Shown here: one piece after another, positions 23,924-36,940 of the stretch | How the letters are laid out: each line of letters begins with the position of its first letter | How positions within the stretch are numbered: position 1 is the stretch's first letter | Assembly: GCA_030248195.1 (NCBI GenBank) | Contig: JASAND010020893.1 | Span: 39,694-103,693, forward strand | Direction of reading: 5' to 3' | Origin: Trissonchulus latispiculum | Lineage: Eukaryota; Nematoda; Enoplea; Enoplida; Ironidae | DNA: 64,000 nt | Program-made: the position numbers and the translations under genes | The notes under the pieces: generated by a model | What the model was told of the DNA's origin: nothing | Database searches by the model: none | What the model saw: only the letters and a program-made list of their open reading frames with translations

Positions 23924-24860
23924 GTCTTGTGGCAAGCCAACAGTGGTATTGTATACTAAATACTGTAAACATCATATATACTGTTTGCCAAGCCAGTGTA
24001 CGCTATAGGAAATGTCCGTGTGCTAGTCTATTAAGCATAAGATTATTGAGTTTGAAAATTGTAGGATTTTATAAACAATCAATATGAAATTATGACTAGC
24101 CATTTTTGTGATTCAAAATGACCCATAGTACACGTCACCAGTTCTAACCGGTGTGTACCAGTTAGTCCATGAATTGGGTTGGTCGGTTGTGAGCTGAGTT
24201 TATTCTGCAATTTTTGAAAGTCTTTGGAGATTGGTTTTCCGCAACTGTCGTGAGCTGATTAGTTTTATATCGCCGCTTGCATTATTTTTGGAACAAAATA
24301 AATGACTGAATTTTAGTATTAGTATCTTTCTGTAAAATTGGCACTTATTTCCTAACCAACAAAATAGTCAACGCCAAATAACATTACTGGACATTTGAAC
24401 ATCACACACATTTAAGTTTGGCCATTTTATGCGATTGATTTTCTACATTACGTTGTTGAAGCGAAGATGGTTTAGAAAAATGCCGATGACAATTCGTGCT
24501 TGTGACAAGAAACATGATGGATGTCTTGACCTAGCCTAAAACATTTTCCAGCAAATCGCGTGGTAGAATTCGTCGTATGTGACTGTTTTTGTGTCGCTGA
24601 AAGTTCTGACTACCGATACTACTACTGATCAGTTTACAACGCCAACATAGAGGCTAACTTTGAAAAACGTACAATAGCAAGCAGCATTTCAAACAATTAA
24701 GAAGTTGTTTTCGAAGATGGGTACGAACCTGGACGCGCAAATTCTACACATGAGACACGTGTATGCAAACTCCCATTCGACTATTCATATTATACAAAAT
24801 GAGCAATTTGTTCCCACAGCTTTATCAAGAAAGTCCCTGGGCTACTAATCTCAAAATTTA
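23924..24860. other. No gene recognised
   Basis: The region could include the 3' end of the gag element (AATAAATGA at about 24297). No matching LTR was found upstream. Confidence 0.4.
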
Positions 24861-24972
24861 TTTAATTTTGAACAAACATATATTTATTTTAAGCAGAGTA
24901 AATATTTTTCCCTTGTCCAGAGTAATACAACAAAATTAAACAGTCATATTTGAAGATGCAATCCTTGAAGAT

Positions 24973-26505
24973 TCAAACATTGTTAAGACAAACAAACATG
25001 TGACCTCCAATTGCTCCTGCTTCTGGGAGACGTACACGAGCAACTTCTTTGACTTTATACGTTGGCGGACAGGATTCGGCATTGGTGACTGGATTTTTAA
25101 GCCTGTTTGTGGACCCAAAATCAGCAGCTTGGAAGAACCCTCCAATAGACGATTCTGTACCAGTGCAATAGCATCCCCATATTGTGGCTCCATGCATGTA
25201 TGGCTCTGCTGTTGTGATGCGCCCAATTGCGTACACTTTGGTCCCTGATGGACAGTGCAAAGCATTTGTTATTGGATTCTGTATATGCGTGTTAGTCGTG
25301 TCGTACACTTGGTAGGCGCCGCCAAAGCTGCAGGGAGAGTTGGCTGGCGGTTCTTTGTAGCAGAAATACAAATTAGCGCCGCATTCGGGTGGATCTGTCA
25401 AAATCCGCCCATAGCGATGTGAAACATAGGAGGTCGGACACGTCAGTCCTCCAGTGTAGGGGTTAACTCTATTGTGTCGGTTGCAATCATCAACCTGGTA
25501 CATCCCACCAAAGGACGGAAATGGGAGACCAGACAAATCCCGCAGTTCCAAACATTTGGTGTTAGTATCTGCTAAGCGTTGACAATACGCTTGAGCTCTC
25601 ACTACAAAATTTGCACGCTTTTTGTCTATGTCCGGATCGTTCTTGAAATTGGCAGATGTTAGCAAATCCGCAATGAACGTAACTTGTTGTGATAAAGGTA
25701 CAGGTTCTGTGATTGCTTGAGTTTTCCACGTGTTAATGTTTCCATCCTTTGGAGGTTTGCTGCCTTTGGCATATTCCGTTCCTGAAACCGAGTGGGAGTT
25801 AAATGTTTTCGCTTGTTGCTGTTCCCATGAGGTTGAAACCGACGCGGAGACGCTAGCTTCAAAAAGCCCTGCTTTAGCAGAGCCCGAGGCGGCAACACTG
25901 ACATCTACTCCTTGCAACAACATCGTAGAGTATCCCGTTTTGGATATGATCACTTCTCTTCCATACGAAGCGCCCATCTTTAGTGAAGAAGCATAGTGAG
26001 TACCATACGCATCAATGAACTTATAGTATGCATCAAGATTGTCTGTGCTTGGTAGCCCAGCTACTGCTGCCTTGAAGCCGTCTGACAATGCCGGTAGGGA
26101 ATACCGCTCAATTCTTGCCAAATATTGAGCACAGGTGGCACTCGTCTGAGTCATCATATTTGATTGTGTGACTGTTTGATCAAAAACTCTTTTGTATCCT
26201 ACACTGGCTGAAAATGACATGCCGTAACCAAAAGCAGAGCCCGATCCAGACGCTCCCGCCAGGACGTTCAAGCTCTCCTTGTATGTCGTTGTTCCAGTAA
26301 TCAGCCTTGATGTAAACGCAAGCTGGCAGTCCACAGCTTTTACTACGTCAACTCCCCGAGGCTTAGAGTATCTTCCGTCGGATGTTAGCCCCCCGTCTTC
26401 TGCTAGATTAAAAATTTGAAGCCGAAATCCTGAATCAACCCCCTGCTCAGCCGGGTTTCCTTTAATCATATCGTATCCACGTCCAATGTAGCCTATGTTG
26501 GGCAT
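24973..26505 (-). CDS. MACPF/perforin-like protein, large 3' exon
   Basis: A 510-codon frame without introns. The start resembles the beginning of a MACPF domain (IGYIGRGYDMIKGNP). The family signature YGTHY lies near residues 167-171, followed by MGASYGREV. Gly/Ser/Ala-rich amphipathic stretches on either side (about 83-105 and 200-230) are the likely membrane-inserting hairpins. The C-terminal 180 residues form three tandem repeats of about 58 residues with the pattern GGxYQxxD, NPxT, CP and paired Cys. The frame stays open upstream of the Met, through possible acceptor sites (CTCAAG, CTTTAG), so a signal-peptide exon probably lies to the right; I did not find it. AATAAA signals lie at 24883-24888 and 24857-24862 (minus sense). 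MACPF proteins oligomerise into pores in immunity, toxins or development; which applies here is unknown. Confidence 0.85.
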   Translation of the reverse strand: MPNIGYIGRGYDMIKGNPAEQGVDSGFRLQIFNLAEDGGLTSDGRYSKPRGVDVVKAVDCQLAFTSRLITGTTTYKESLNVLAGASGSGSAFGYGMSFSASVGYKRVFDQTVTQSNMMTQTSATCAQYLARIERYSLPALSDGFKAAVAGLPSTDNLDAYYKFIDAYGTHYASSLKMGASYGREVIISKTGYSTMLLQGVDVSVAASGSAKAGLFEASVSASVSTSWEQQQAKTFNSHSVSGTEYAKGSKPPKDGNINTWKTQAITEPVPLSQQVTFIADLLTSANFKNDPDIDKKRANFVVRAQAYCQRLADTNTKCLELRDLSGLPFPSFGGMYQVDDCNRHNRVNPYTGGLTCPTSYVSHRYGRILTDPPECGANLYFCYKEPPANSPCSFGGAYQVYDTTNTHIQNPITNALHCPSGTKVYAIGRITTAEPYMHGATIWGCYCTGTESSIGGFFQAADFGSTNRLKNPVTNAESCPPTYKVKEVARVRLPEAGAIGGHMFVCLNNV

Positions 26506-27345
26506 GCGAGCAGCTAAAGCAAAGTCAATTGAATATATAGCTTGAGTAAATAAAAATATTTTCCTTCCATTATTTAATAAACTATCCCAACTTTAAAGTT
26601 CTTAATTTTATCAAACCTCTGTGTTGACATTAGAATCATGGCAGACAATTCTTAATACCACCGTTTTTAGAATTTGCTAAATTCTATATCTGGACTTGGT
26701 GCTTTTTCTCAAACATGTTATAAGTGTAAAAAATAAAAGAACTTTTTCAACTTTGCACCAAATGTAGGGAAGGCGCCATATACATAGAACGTAAAACCTG
26801 CAGTTATGGAGGATATGTACGCCGGCGCCTGCCAAAGTGCCAAAGTCAAAAAGTAAGTTCTGTTTTTCTACAAACCTTCAATTCCATATATACTTTATGA
26901 AATTTTGTACTGATTCTATAGAATTGTCTTAATTTCTTTCCTTCAAAAACAACATCTCTGTCAGAAACAGGTTCTAAACAGTCTTAGTGCATTATGTTTT
27001 GAAATGCATTCCTTTTGTTTTCCTCCTGCGCCTCAGCGCAGCAGGTCTCTTGTGTTTGCTCAACCTGGACCCTCGCACACATTTTGCTTGAAAAAGATAC
27101 TCTTCACCATAAATGCGTGTAAGCAATGGTTGCAATGCTATTGCGCATACATATTTGCTCTGTATAAACAGAAATTCCAAAATAGGAAAGATCTATTCTC
27201 TGCTCTGATTGATGACTCATAGTCAAAGTTAACCTTTTAAACAGCTCACCAACGATTACTCAAACGTATGAGCTTAGAGAATCAAATGCTAACATGTAAT
27301 GCTGAATTGTGTAAAGTTTATTTGTTTTATTTATTTACAGTTTAT
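26506..27345. other. Intergenic or intron; nothing firm
   Basis: No supported gene. The signal-peptide exon of the MACPF gene may be here or further right. The GC-rich hairpin-like stretch GGCGCC...GGCGCC (26771-26838) is notable. Confidence 0.4.
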
Positions 27346-27405
27346 TTCTTTATATAAAAGATAAAATTCCTTAAACATTCTGAAGAAATGTCCAGACAGT
27401 GTTTT

Positions 27406-27683
27406 TCACGTATATTGTATGTAGCAAGCACAAATAGAAACAATTAGTTGCGCAGCAGGTTTGCAATTACTGAAAATGTCGGTGCAGCGAAAGCTTTTAT
27501 CTTTTGCATAAAGTTTTGCTTGTTGCATTTGTTTCCAGATTTCCACACTAGCTTTGTCTATTAAAGATCTGCAAGTGATTGGCTTCGTTTGCAAACTAAT
27601 TTGTCCTTGTTGAATCTGCTGGCTGAAGCTCATGGGGATGCTAAACTTTTTGCGTAAGAGCTCAAAATTAACTACTATTTAAA
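27406..27683 (-). CDS. Candidate terminal exon of an unrecognised protein
   Basis: An open minus-strand segment from about 27683 to the stop at 27406. It includes VNFELLRKKFSIPMSFSQQI, then ITCRSLIDKASVEIWKQMQQ, and ends in a short Cys-containing hydrophobic tail. The composition is protein-like. Upstream is TTTAAATAG, a possible acceptor; downstream on the same strand AATAAA occurs near 27340-27345, giving a 3' UTR of about 65 bases. I do not recognise the family, and the upstream exon was not found. It could instead be a transposon remnant. Confidence 0.35.
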
Positions 27684-27689
27684 GCTGGT

Positions 27690-30600
27690 CAAAACATTCA
27701 GCCAAAGAATTGCCGAATGAGTCGAAGGAAACAATGACGGGATAGAAGTGACTTTCTTGTTCAACCATCACTAGTCATTTAAAGTGGTGATGCCTTTTTG
27801 GCGGACATTTGCCCTCGCTAAACTTGCTCCCACGATTGTTGCGTCTCCGCGACATTTGCCCCAACGACAATCGCGTCTGCTTAAAAGTTTATATTGTATG
27901 ATTTTTATGGTTTGTTTTAGATAATCGGTTGTTAGGAAATTGTGTTAATTACAGATTCAAAATTTATCAATTAACTACAACCAAGAATAAAGGAAGTTAT
28001 ATTACAAAATTCACAATGTGGGGGTAGTGTTGCGGGGCGGCAAATGTCGTGGGAAATGACGATGGATTTCCTTTTTGGGCATACGTTGTTAGACTACAAC
28101 GCACGCAAAGCAAGTTTGAGTTCAAAAAGCACACACAAGATTTTAATTCGATTTAATTCTAATTCAAGGAGCCTGACGTTTCCGCCCAGAGCGAAGACGT
28201 CTATTTCTATTTCTAAAACCAATAAACCCTCTCTAAATTTCCTCACTAAGAAACTGCCAATAACCAAACCAGTGGCAAGAAGTGCTGATAAGTACTAAAC
28301 TTTATATTCCTATTTATTTGCATGGACAGTGTTTGTACAATCTGACTGGGGTATTTTCAACTTAAGGTGGAATACCTACAGGGATCTTCTACGTAATCTT
28401 GGTATAGATAAATCAATATTGACAAAATTTTAGGAGAAGCCAGTTTCGTTGGCAGGCTACCTTTTCACAAAGCTTTGGTGTCAGAGTGCGCAAAATTGGC
28501 TGGCTGCCATCAACGCTTAGTGCGTGCACAAATAATCAAAATTTTATTTAAGTTTCATATGATACATATAAACTCTACCACGTGAAAGAGTACAAAAAGG
28601 GCTTTAAAGTGATGTGGACATGTCTTCTGTACGTGATTTCTATCAAAAGTTACAGACGTTTTTACATAGACTTACGTTAACCGATTGCACATTGCTGTTT
28701 ATCCTAAAATTAAATCCATTGGGTTTTAACTATTGCCGCTGTGTTGCTTATCTGTATTTTTTAACAGAAAACAGTTTGCAGTTGATTGAAAGCATTGGAA
28801 AATCCCAAAACCAAAGTAAACAATGAAAAGTTACAGAATTTTTATAATGATTTTATGATTTTGAATATCGTTCCAAATATTTTAAATTTGCCTCTAAAAG
28901 CCAATTTGTTTTATTTTTGCTCCATCACCACCCCGAAAAAATAGCTGTGATGTATTTGCTCTAATTTTGTGAAAACGATTACATAAAGACAGCATCATTG
29001 CTGATGTGCTAAAAAGAGTTGATCAAAATTAGTTGAAAAATCATATAAAATCAATAAATTAGTCATGTTCAATATTTTGTAGTGCCTACAGACATGCCGT
29101 TATTTGATGAGAAAGAAAATGAAAGGAAATGAGAAATTTTCTTTGAATAAAGAAAAAGAAAATGCTCTTGAATTTCATAATTTGATGAATGGTCTCATGC
29201 TGCGCTATGTCTAAACTATTGGCAACACTTGCACTTTTCATCTATGTATGCTTAGTGTACACATTTTCGCCTTTAATCATAGTGTTTATATTATTGGCGC
29301 TGATAGATGTCAATCTTAGCTAGCGCTATTGAAATTTTCATCTTTCCCTACAAAAAGAATAAGAAAATGAAAGACAATTTTGTCCCCTGAAATAACGGCT
29401 TGACTGTAATATGAGTATATGCTTGTTCTTATAAGAATACTAGGAATGCCTTAGAAATTTGGCTTTTAGCTTGTACTACGTAATTTGATCAGTTATCTTA
29501 TCTTTAAAATTTATCCTGGTTGCAAAAAATCTGCAAACCAGTTTTAAATGGATGTAAATACAATGTAAGTGTAAATATGGAATAATAGTGGAACTGATAA
29601 AGCTAAACAATATTCCGCCGGAGACCTTGGCTGCGCAAAAGCGCAAGAGTAAAATATAAGAAAATATTATATTGTGTACGCAAATATGATTTATGATTAT
29701 GGACAAAAATTAAACCTAAAAATTTAGCTTTGAAAACTATAAAATTCGAAAATTTATAGCTAATTTAAAAAACCGGATTGGCTGGATTGATCTAATTGTG
29801 ATTTAATTTTAGTTATTTGATTTAATTTTAGTTTAATTGATTTAATTTAATTTATTGATTGATTGACTGGATTTAACTGGATTGACCTGGACTCTAAAAA
29901 CTTGTCTTGTTTTTGGACACATGTGGGGTATATTATACCTGAAAATAAGCAAAATTGGTGACTATAAAATTTGGCACCCGTTGTCTTCCCTTAAGTTCTC
30001 TTGCGACTGAGAGAACACCGCTTTGAAAGGCTGCCGAGTGCCCATTTTTCTACTAGTGGAAGCGCCACGCAAAAGCTATTCGAATTTTTGGGGAGGGATA
30101 GACAAGCAACTTAAAGAGCTATGACACTGAAGTTAAACTCTCAACAGGAACGTTGAAAAATTTTTTGGAAGTAACTAATTATTTTAACGGCAATCAAATA
30201 AGGTTCAGCCCTCAAATGTGGGCGAACCTTCTGTCCGGTTTAATACCTTTTCACAGTACGAAGAAAAACACAAATAAAGTGAAAGCTGGTTACTACAAAT
30301 CAGAAACAGCAGAATGTAGAGTTTAACGAGCTCTTTCAAAGGAGAATTGCCATAGCTGCTCAGCTGCTGTACAATTGTCACAAAAACGGAAACAGCCCTG
30401 AATAGAAATGTGAACTTGTTATTTTTGACGTATTTTGGAAACGCTTCATTAAATTGGGACTTGGTTTGAATTGTATGCCAACAATATGAATCCTTAAAGC
30501 ATCTCAGCTAAGCCTTTGAATTAAGCTTTACACGAACAAGCATAAAACTTTCTGTGACGTTGCGTGGCTCGCTTTATTAAGTGGTTTTCCATCCATCCAC

Positions 30601-32062
30601 TATCCGTTACGGAATCGCTTTTTAAGAAATAACCAAAACAATGACATCTCTTTACAGCCGTGAATTTGGCTTCAATTAGCTAGGATTTTACGTTCAGAAA
30701 TGCGTTCACATTCACTGCAGAAAAACTGGAAATTTAATTCCTGTTGCAAAGCTACCTTCAATGACTGTCAAAACAGCGAAGAAACGCCAAAAATACAGAA
30801 GCTAACCTTTAGCTTTACTGTATTAACAATGTAACTGCGACTGAATGAAATATCACCTTACGTTTGGATGTAGTGCGCTTTGTAATGTTGTAATTCATTC
30901 CGTCAGCGCTTTGGAGCTAAAACAGAACCTTAATAATATAGTAATGAGAACCCCTAATGGTTTAAATGGGGGTCTTTGCATGCAGCATATGTCAAAATTT
31001 TTGTTAATAGAATGGCGGAAATGGAGTTGCGCTTCGGTATCGGCTTTATGGAGTACTGTAAATGTCTGGCTTGCAGCACTATGGATTACTGTAACGGATC
31101 AAAATGACACATGGTCAACTTTTCCGTTGCTGGCGGCTGTGACCTGCCCTAGGTACCCTTCAAGCTTCTCATAACATTATCATAGGTTGGGAAACCTTTT
31201 TGCAAGTCACGTAGCTATCGAGCTTTACGTTTCGGATTGGGTGGGTTCCTCCCTTAGGAACGACGTGACTTGGGGAATTTCTACTATTGGAGGGTTCAAC
31301 GCAGTACTAGCTTCCCACTTCAGAGTGAGGGGGTACACTCATCTCTTTTCTTAGGACTGGTCATTACTATATTCTATATTGTCTGGCGAGGCTGTCCCGA
31401 CCGTCTCCTGTGGTCGGTACGATATTCATCTGTGCAACGGTCTCGCTATGCACTCGTCACATATGGGTGTGGTAATGGAGTTAGAACGTAGATTTTGTTA
31501 CTAGCCCTGCTAGGCTGCCAGGAGCTCAGGTATTTCTTGCCTGAATCCCTTTTTTCAAATTTCTGTCAGTTTTTGTTTTAGTGTCGTTGGAGTTAGTTTT
31601 TCTACACACAACTCTACTAGGCACAGTTCAGCGCACTAGTTGCTATTTTTCTTAGGCAGGCAAACCCCTCGTTGGGGTTAAAAATCTGACAACTTTTTTC
31701 TAGTGTCTAGGGTTTCTAGGGTTGTATACGTATATAATTGTGTGTGTGGTTCTCCCTCAATTTAGGCTCTAAAAAGCATTTATTTCTGGGTGAGCTAGTT
31801 TAGGGCTATTATTGGGATTTGAGATAGGATTTTTCCAAAGTTCGTGCCTAATGTACAGAGAATTTTATTGTTGCTAATTTTGTCTGTTCTTATGATTTTT
31901 GTGTTAATCGCACTTTGTAGGGGTAATTTTGGTAATTTGACTTATTTTCAGGTTCAAAAAAGGCAGTCATCTCCTCTAATTCCAGCAATATTTAGTACTT
32001 TTGTGAGAACTTTATGTATATATATATTTAATTTTTTGGGGTACCTATATAGGAAAAAGAAC
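27690..32062. other. AT-rich stretch with no supported gene
   Basis: Contains a low-complexity TTGATTTAATTT block (29795-29885) and a decayed inverted pair CGACATTTGCC/GGCAAATGTCG (27847/28032). Short open frames (for example 28044-28298, 30845-31174) lack recognisable domains. Confidence 0.45.
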
Positions 32063-32580
32063 GAAAGAAAGAACGTTTACTCAGATATAAGCAAAGAAAC
32101 ATTTACTTCAGTAACCAAAACCAAAACACGTATGCATATATACGTACATCACTGTTTCAGTCGTTAGTCAAAAGGTTAGTTCAGAAATAAACATGCAAAA
32201 AGAAGTAAACAAAGCAAAAATAAAGTATATCATGAGCGGGACGAGGGAGGACCGAAGTGATCAACTGACCCCCGCCCCCTGAGAAAGTGTGACAAATCCT
32301 CTTTACAGGGTGTAAACAAGGAAGAAAGAAAGAACGTTTACTCAGATATAAGCAAAGAAACACTTACTTCAGTAACCAAAACCAAAACACGTATGCATAT
32401 ATACGTACATCACTGTTTCAGTCGTTAGTCAAAAGGTTAGTTCAGAAATAAACATGCAAAAAGAAGTAAACAAACCAAAAATAAAGTATATCAGGAGCGG
32501 AACGAGGGAGGACCGAAGTGATCATCTGACCCCCCGCCCCAGAGAAAGTGTGACAAATCCAGATTTTCTAGGTGTAAACA
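32063..32580 (+). repeat. 261-bp direct tandem duplication
   Basis: GAAAGAAAGAACGTTTACTC starts at 32063 and again at 32324. The copies share nearly all bases through GAGAAAGTGTGACAAATCC, with small differences (AGCGGGACG versus AGCGGAACG). Confidence 0.88.
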
Positions 32581-32606
32581 GAATTGCTTAAGATTTCGCG
32601 AGCTTA

Positions 32607-33159
<553 letters not shown>

Positions 33160-33959
33160 GCTGTACTTGCCTTTCCTTTCAGCATAATTTTTAGGTAATT
33201 AGAACAATTTCAGCTCTAATGGATATGAAGCGCTCTAGTCAACGCTTGAAGGAAAATGTACTGCGCCAGCAACCTTATAGTGTGATTGGACAATGTGGAG
33301 ACTCCCATTTGGACTGTATGGGATGTCAGCCCTTCACGTCGAGGATGAATTCTGGGTTGATAAATGACCGAGATCCGGTGCTAGGTAGGTGTCCCGTGCC
33401 AGTTCTGCCTCGACAGTGGAACTGAAAAAAGAACGAGAGTGGCTGGGCATCGTGGACTGCTCGGAAAAGCAGTACCCGTTCTCTGTACTCATCACTTTCC
33501 AGTTCTTGGACCACCCTATTTGAGCCTGAACCATCTGGATTGGGTATGTCATCAGACTCTGTCTTCGCTACTTTTTATGCCTCGAGCATGGTATCCTTGG
33601 ATGACAACCAGCCTAGCGGTTCAACTGCTCAGGCTCGAAGTTTCAATAATGAAACCATCAGGACTTTGAACTGGAATATGATTGGGACGGCTCAGAGAGA
33701 CTCTCTCAGAGTGCAGAAAAGAGTACCGGGGACCAGACTGTCATTGGTGTTGAGGAGCGCCGTGGGCCAGGATCTACAGGAATCTGATGATCATTCTACG
33801 TCTCTGTGAGCTGCGGCGATGCCTGGATTGCCGCCTTTGAATGACCTGGTTACTTCAGGACCTATGAATTTGTCTGAAGCATACATTCTCGCTTGGAACA
33901 GCGGCACTGAACAATTGGGCTATGGATTCGAGAGCAGAGCATATGGTGTTGTGGGATCC

Positions 33960-34919
33960 GTGATTTGATGTCGGAACCTAGCTTTTGGCTTTTCCGTGTC
34001 ATCTCAGCCAAGTCCAGATGGATCAGTCGTGATCACGGTGAACACGTCGATCCTGAAAAACCAGCTTTGCGACCGGACCTTTGGTCAACCCCAGCATATA
34101 CGTCATCACCGGTGAACAGACGACCAAATATCTTGCGTCCATTGGTATGTGGTGGACGAGACGGTCATCGGGATCCTGCAGGTGGTCGGAGTTTGATGTC
34201 TTCAATTTCGGAATCTAGTCCAGTTTGTCATAGAGGGTGAACTGAACCATCAACCAGACATCAGCCATCACAGGAACAATTGGTTAAACCGACTGTTCCC
34301 CCATCGCAACGGGCGTCGTTTGGAGAGTCCGTCAACATGGTCAGAATGACACTTCCGCAAGTCCCTTGTTTGAGTCAGCATGGGAATCAAGTGGTGCCGA
34401 TATTAAACTCAAATGGCCATTGTTGTAGTATTTGCTTGATGATGTGGTCAAGTCGTTGTTCAGGAACATGGGACCCATAAGCTAAGAGAAGTTTGTGTCT
34501 CCGACATCCAAAAACTTCAACGTGTTGATGAAGGGCAGGACACTATGGGTCATTGTACCACCAACCCGGTTCCGATATAAGATGACCACATCGGACCACC
34601 GCAAAGCAGGGCCCGAACCGTTCGCTGGGACCTCCCGATAAACCTCACAGAACACCGGATTTCCTTGACTGACCATTTTGAAGAACGTTTCAGAGTCGTA
34701 TGCCGGAATTTCGGGGTCCGCAGGGGGTCCCACCACACAGATATGGCGTTGTCGTTGATCAACTCCGATAGATGAGTCTCTGAATAAGGCGTTTAAAGTC
34801 GTGATGGATTCAAGAACCAGAACCTGGATGTAGGGTTGAACCCTCGCGATGGAGACATTTGAGAAGGAGGGGAAATCTGATTTGATCCGTAAAAGTTTAT
34901 GAAATTGAAACTCGAGAAG
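33960..34919 (-). pseudogene. Decayed ANF-receptor-like ligand-binding domain (receptor guanylyl cyclase type)
   Basis: The frame from 34919 to the stop at 34482 contains ICVVGPPADPEIP, VFCEVYREVPANGSG and LRWSDVVILYRNRVGG. This is the order seen in the extracellular type-I periplasmic-binding fold of receptor guanylyl cyclases (GP-C, a P-S/A segment, then F-W-x-VV-LY). Further down the minus strand, in shifted frames, come ARYLVVCS (about 34120) and WFFRIDVF (about 34050), matching the later IYICSS and YVFFxIDVF positions of the family. A one-base shift also seems to separate SELINDNAI from CVVGPP. Frameshifts and stops suggest a pseudogene or a fragment moved by a transposon. No kinase-like or cyclase domain was found. 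An alternative reading of the plus strand at 33219-33430 (DSHLDCMGC and CQFC) as a DIRS-like gag is weaker. Confidence 0.45.
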
Positions 34920-35653
34920 CTATAAAATTCTGAAAGCGTAATTTTCGTTGATGAATGGAACTTCGAACATATTTAGATTTGCTTTATGCTTGTGATATCT
35001 TCTGCCTATTCTTGTGTTTTTTAACTTCCAGATATTTATCAACAAAGTTCACACGTTCAGAATTAGAATGGCCTCAAAGTTTATACATCCATAAATATAA
35101 TGTTTTTATTTTCAACCCTGAATTTCAGTATGTATAATATTGTCGTCGTTAAACAAGAAGTTTGCATTAACAAACAATTGAAGTAAGAAAATTCACAGAG
35201 AATTGATGTTATTTCCATATGGAGCAAAAGATACTTTACCCATGTGCACATGGCCAAAGGAGTTGCCCCATATGAAATGGGAAAAGGCTTGCCCCATATG
35301 CATATGGGGAATTGTATATATACATGGTAAGTAACATACATATGTATTTGGCGAATCCCTTCAATCAAGAGATTCGCAGCAAATATAGGCAGAATTATCT
35401 TGTAATAATATTTCTTAATTAATCTTCTTAAATATAAAAGAATTATAGACACTTTCTTCAATGTTTCGAGGGAAACCCTTTGTGTGTCAACTTCGTTGTG
35501 TATCCATTTATTGATCGTAAATGATAGATTAAAGAAAATCGGAAGTGACGAAACCTTAGAAAGTAAGTTACTCTGGTGCTAGTATATAAATCTCAATCCA
35601 ACAAAACAGTTCCGATGCAATCCACACACAACATCTAGAGCACAGAACTCATT

Positions 35654-36323
35654 CTAAGTAAAAGTTAAATATAGAGCACATACCAACATGAGAACCAGTA
35701 CAACGATGGCAGAAAAGCACAGCATGATGTAATTAATGAATGAGGTTTTCTGAAAAAAACAAACTGAAGTAACTAGAATATACAAATGAACCTCTTCACA
35801 AAAATTTCCTTCAGACTTTTAACGTGTGCAGTGCAAGTACGTGTGTGCACGATCAATTTCATCTTCTTTAACCCGCCTGTCGCCCGCTTTTGCTGTTGTA
35901 CAGAGAACACCATTTATTTTACAGCTATATTACTACTTTTCCTGAGCTAACGAGCTCCTTCTTCATGGATGTTGCAAAACTTACAGGGTTCCCCTTGTAA
36001 TTCTAAATACTCAACCGTTTTTGACAAGGCATCAGAATTGTTCCTAGTAGTGACAATTAAATTCGTCGATTTTAAGAAGTTGCAGAAATACCTTTTTAAT
36101 CTTGACGGCTCAATTTTTGTGGACTCTGTATACGTTACGACATTGCAGGTTCGAGCTTGGAGTGTGATGCTGAGCTTTACACTTGAAAAAGGGGAGCAAT
36201 GGAACCAGTTGCGCGGGAAGTCAGATGGACATAGACCCCTCAAATTGAGATCCATGGCATCGATTTGGTCTAAGTGGTTTCCAATTCTGCGGGCGATGGC
36301 TGATCCTTCTATTTTCTGTTATA
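35654..36323 (-). CDS. Candidate exons of a tail-anchored membrane protein
   Basis: The last exon, 35749-35654, follows a good acceptor (TTTTTTTCAG). It encodes a C-terminal membrane anchor of about 20 residues (YIMLCFSAIVVLVLMLVCAL) and stops seven residues later. AATAAA (minus sense) is at about 35507-35512. Upstream near 36323-36230 an open segment reads AIARRIGNHLDQIDAM, which could be part of a SNARE (BET1-like) or a BH3-like helix; both readings fit weakly. Exons joining the two were not found. The anchor exon is the stronger half of this call. Confidence 0.33.
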
Positions 36324-36940
36324 TTTGAAATTATGTCTTAGCTGGATACCTTTAGTCCTCAACGAGAGGGTGGACATCCTCTATCGAACTATTCCGAGCT
36401 TAGCTTTCTGATTCTGTCTTGCAAAGAACTGTGCTGGGTTTGGAGGTGGAAGCTCCACATATGGATACGATCGCTGCCAGGTAAAAAGTTAGAAGGAGTG
36501 GAGAGCAAAAAATCTACTGTTGCAAGTTAAACAGTGAATTTGGGCCAAACTGTAACACCAAATATCCTAACAAATAAACATCCACATCACGACTTTATGT
36601 TAAGATCTTGCAAATATATTCGCTTGGACATTAACAAAAATACTCAAAAGCTGCCGTTTAAATTAGACGATACGAAGAAACAGAAAATACTAGCCTAGTG
36701 GCTATAATATAGAAGAGCAAAATAGAACATCGTTACCTGACTTTACCCACCAACAGGTCAGGACACTACTGACTTGAATCCTTCTGGAAAATACTTATTA
36801 TATGTGTAAATCTACTGCTTGGCCCATTTGGCTATTCAAGGATTCAAATGTAACCGTAGCTGCCCATTAAAACTAATGCTCTTTCGCAAATCAGTACCGC
36901 GTTGTTGCTCAGCTGATTCTAGTCATCTGATGGTCAATAT

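Noticed and set aside
33219..33430. Possible DIRS-like gag zinc motif on the plus strand (DSHLDCMGC, then CQFC in another frame)
   Set aside because: Needs a frameshift and no RT or tyrosine recombinase follows. The downstream half is better explained by a receptor domain on the other strand.
36369..36473. Possible exon RSYPYVELPPPNPAQFF on the minus strand
   Set aside because: A good acceptor precedes it, but no donor joins it in phase to the downstream candidate exons and all three frames are open there.
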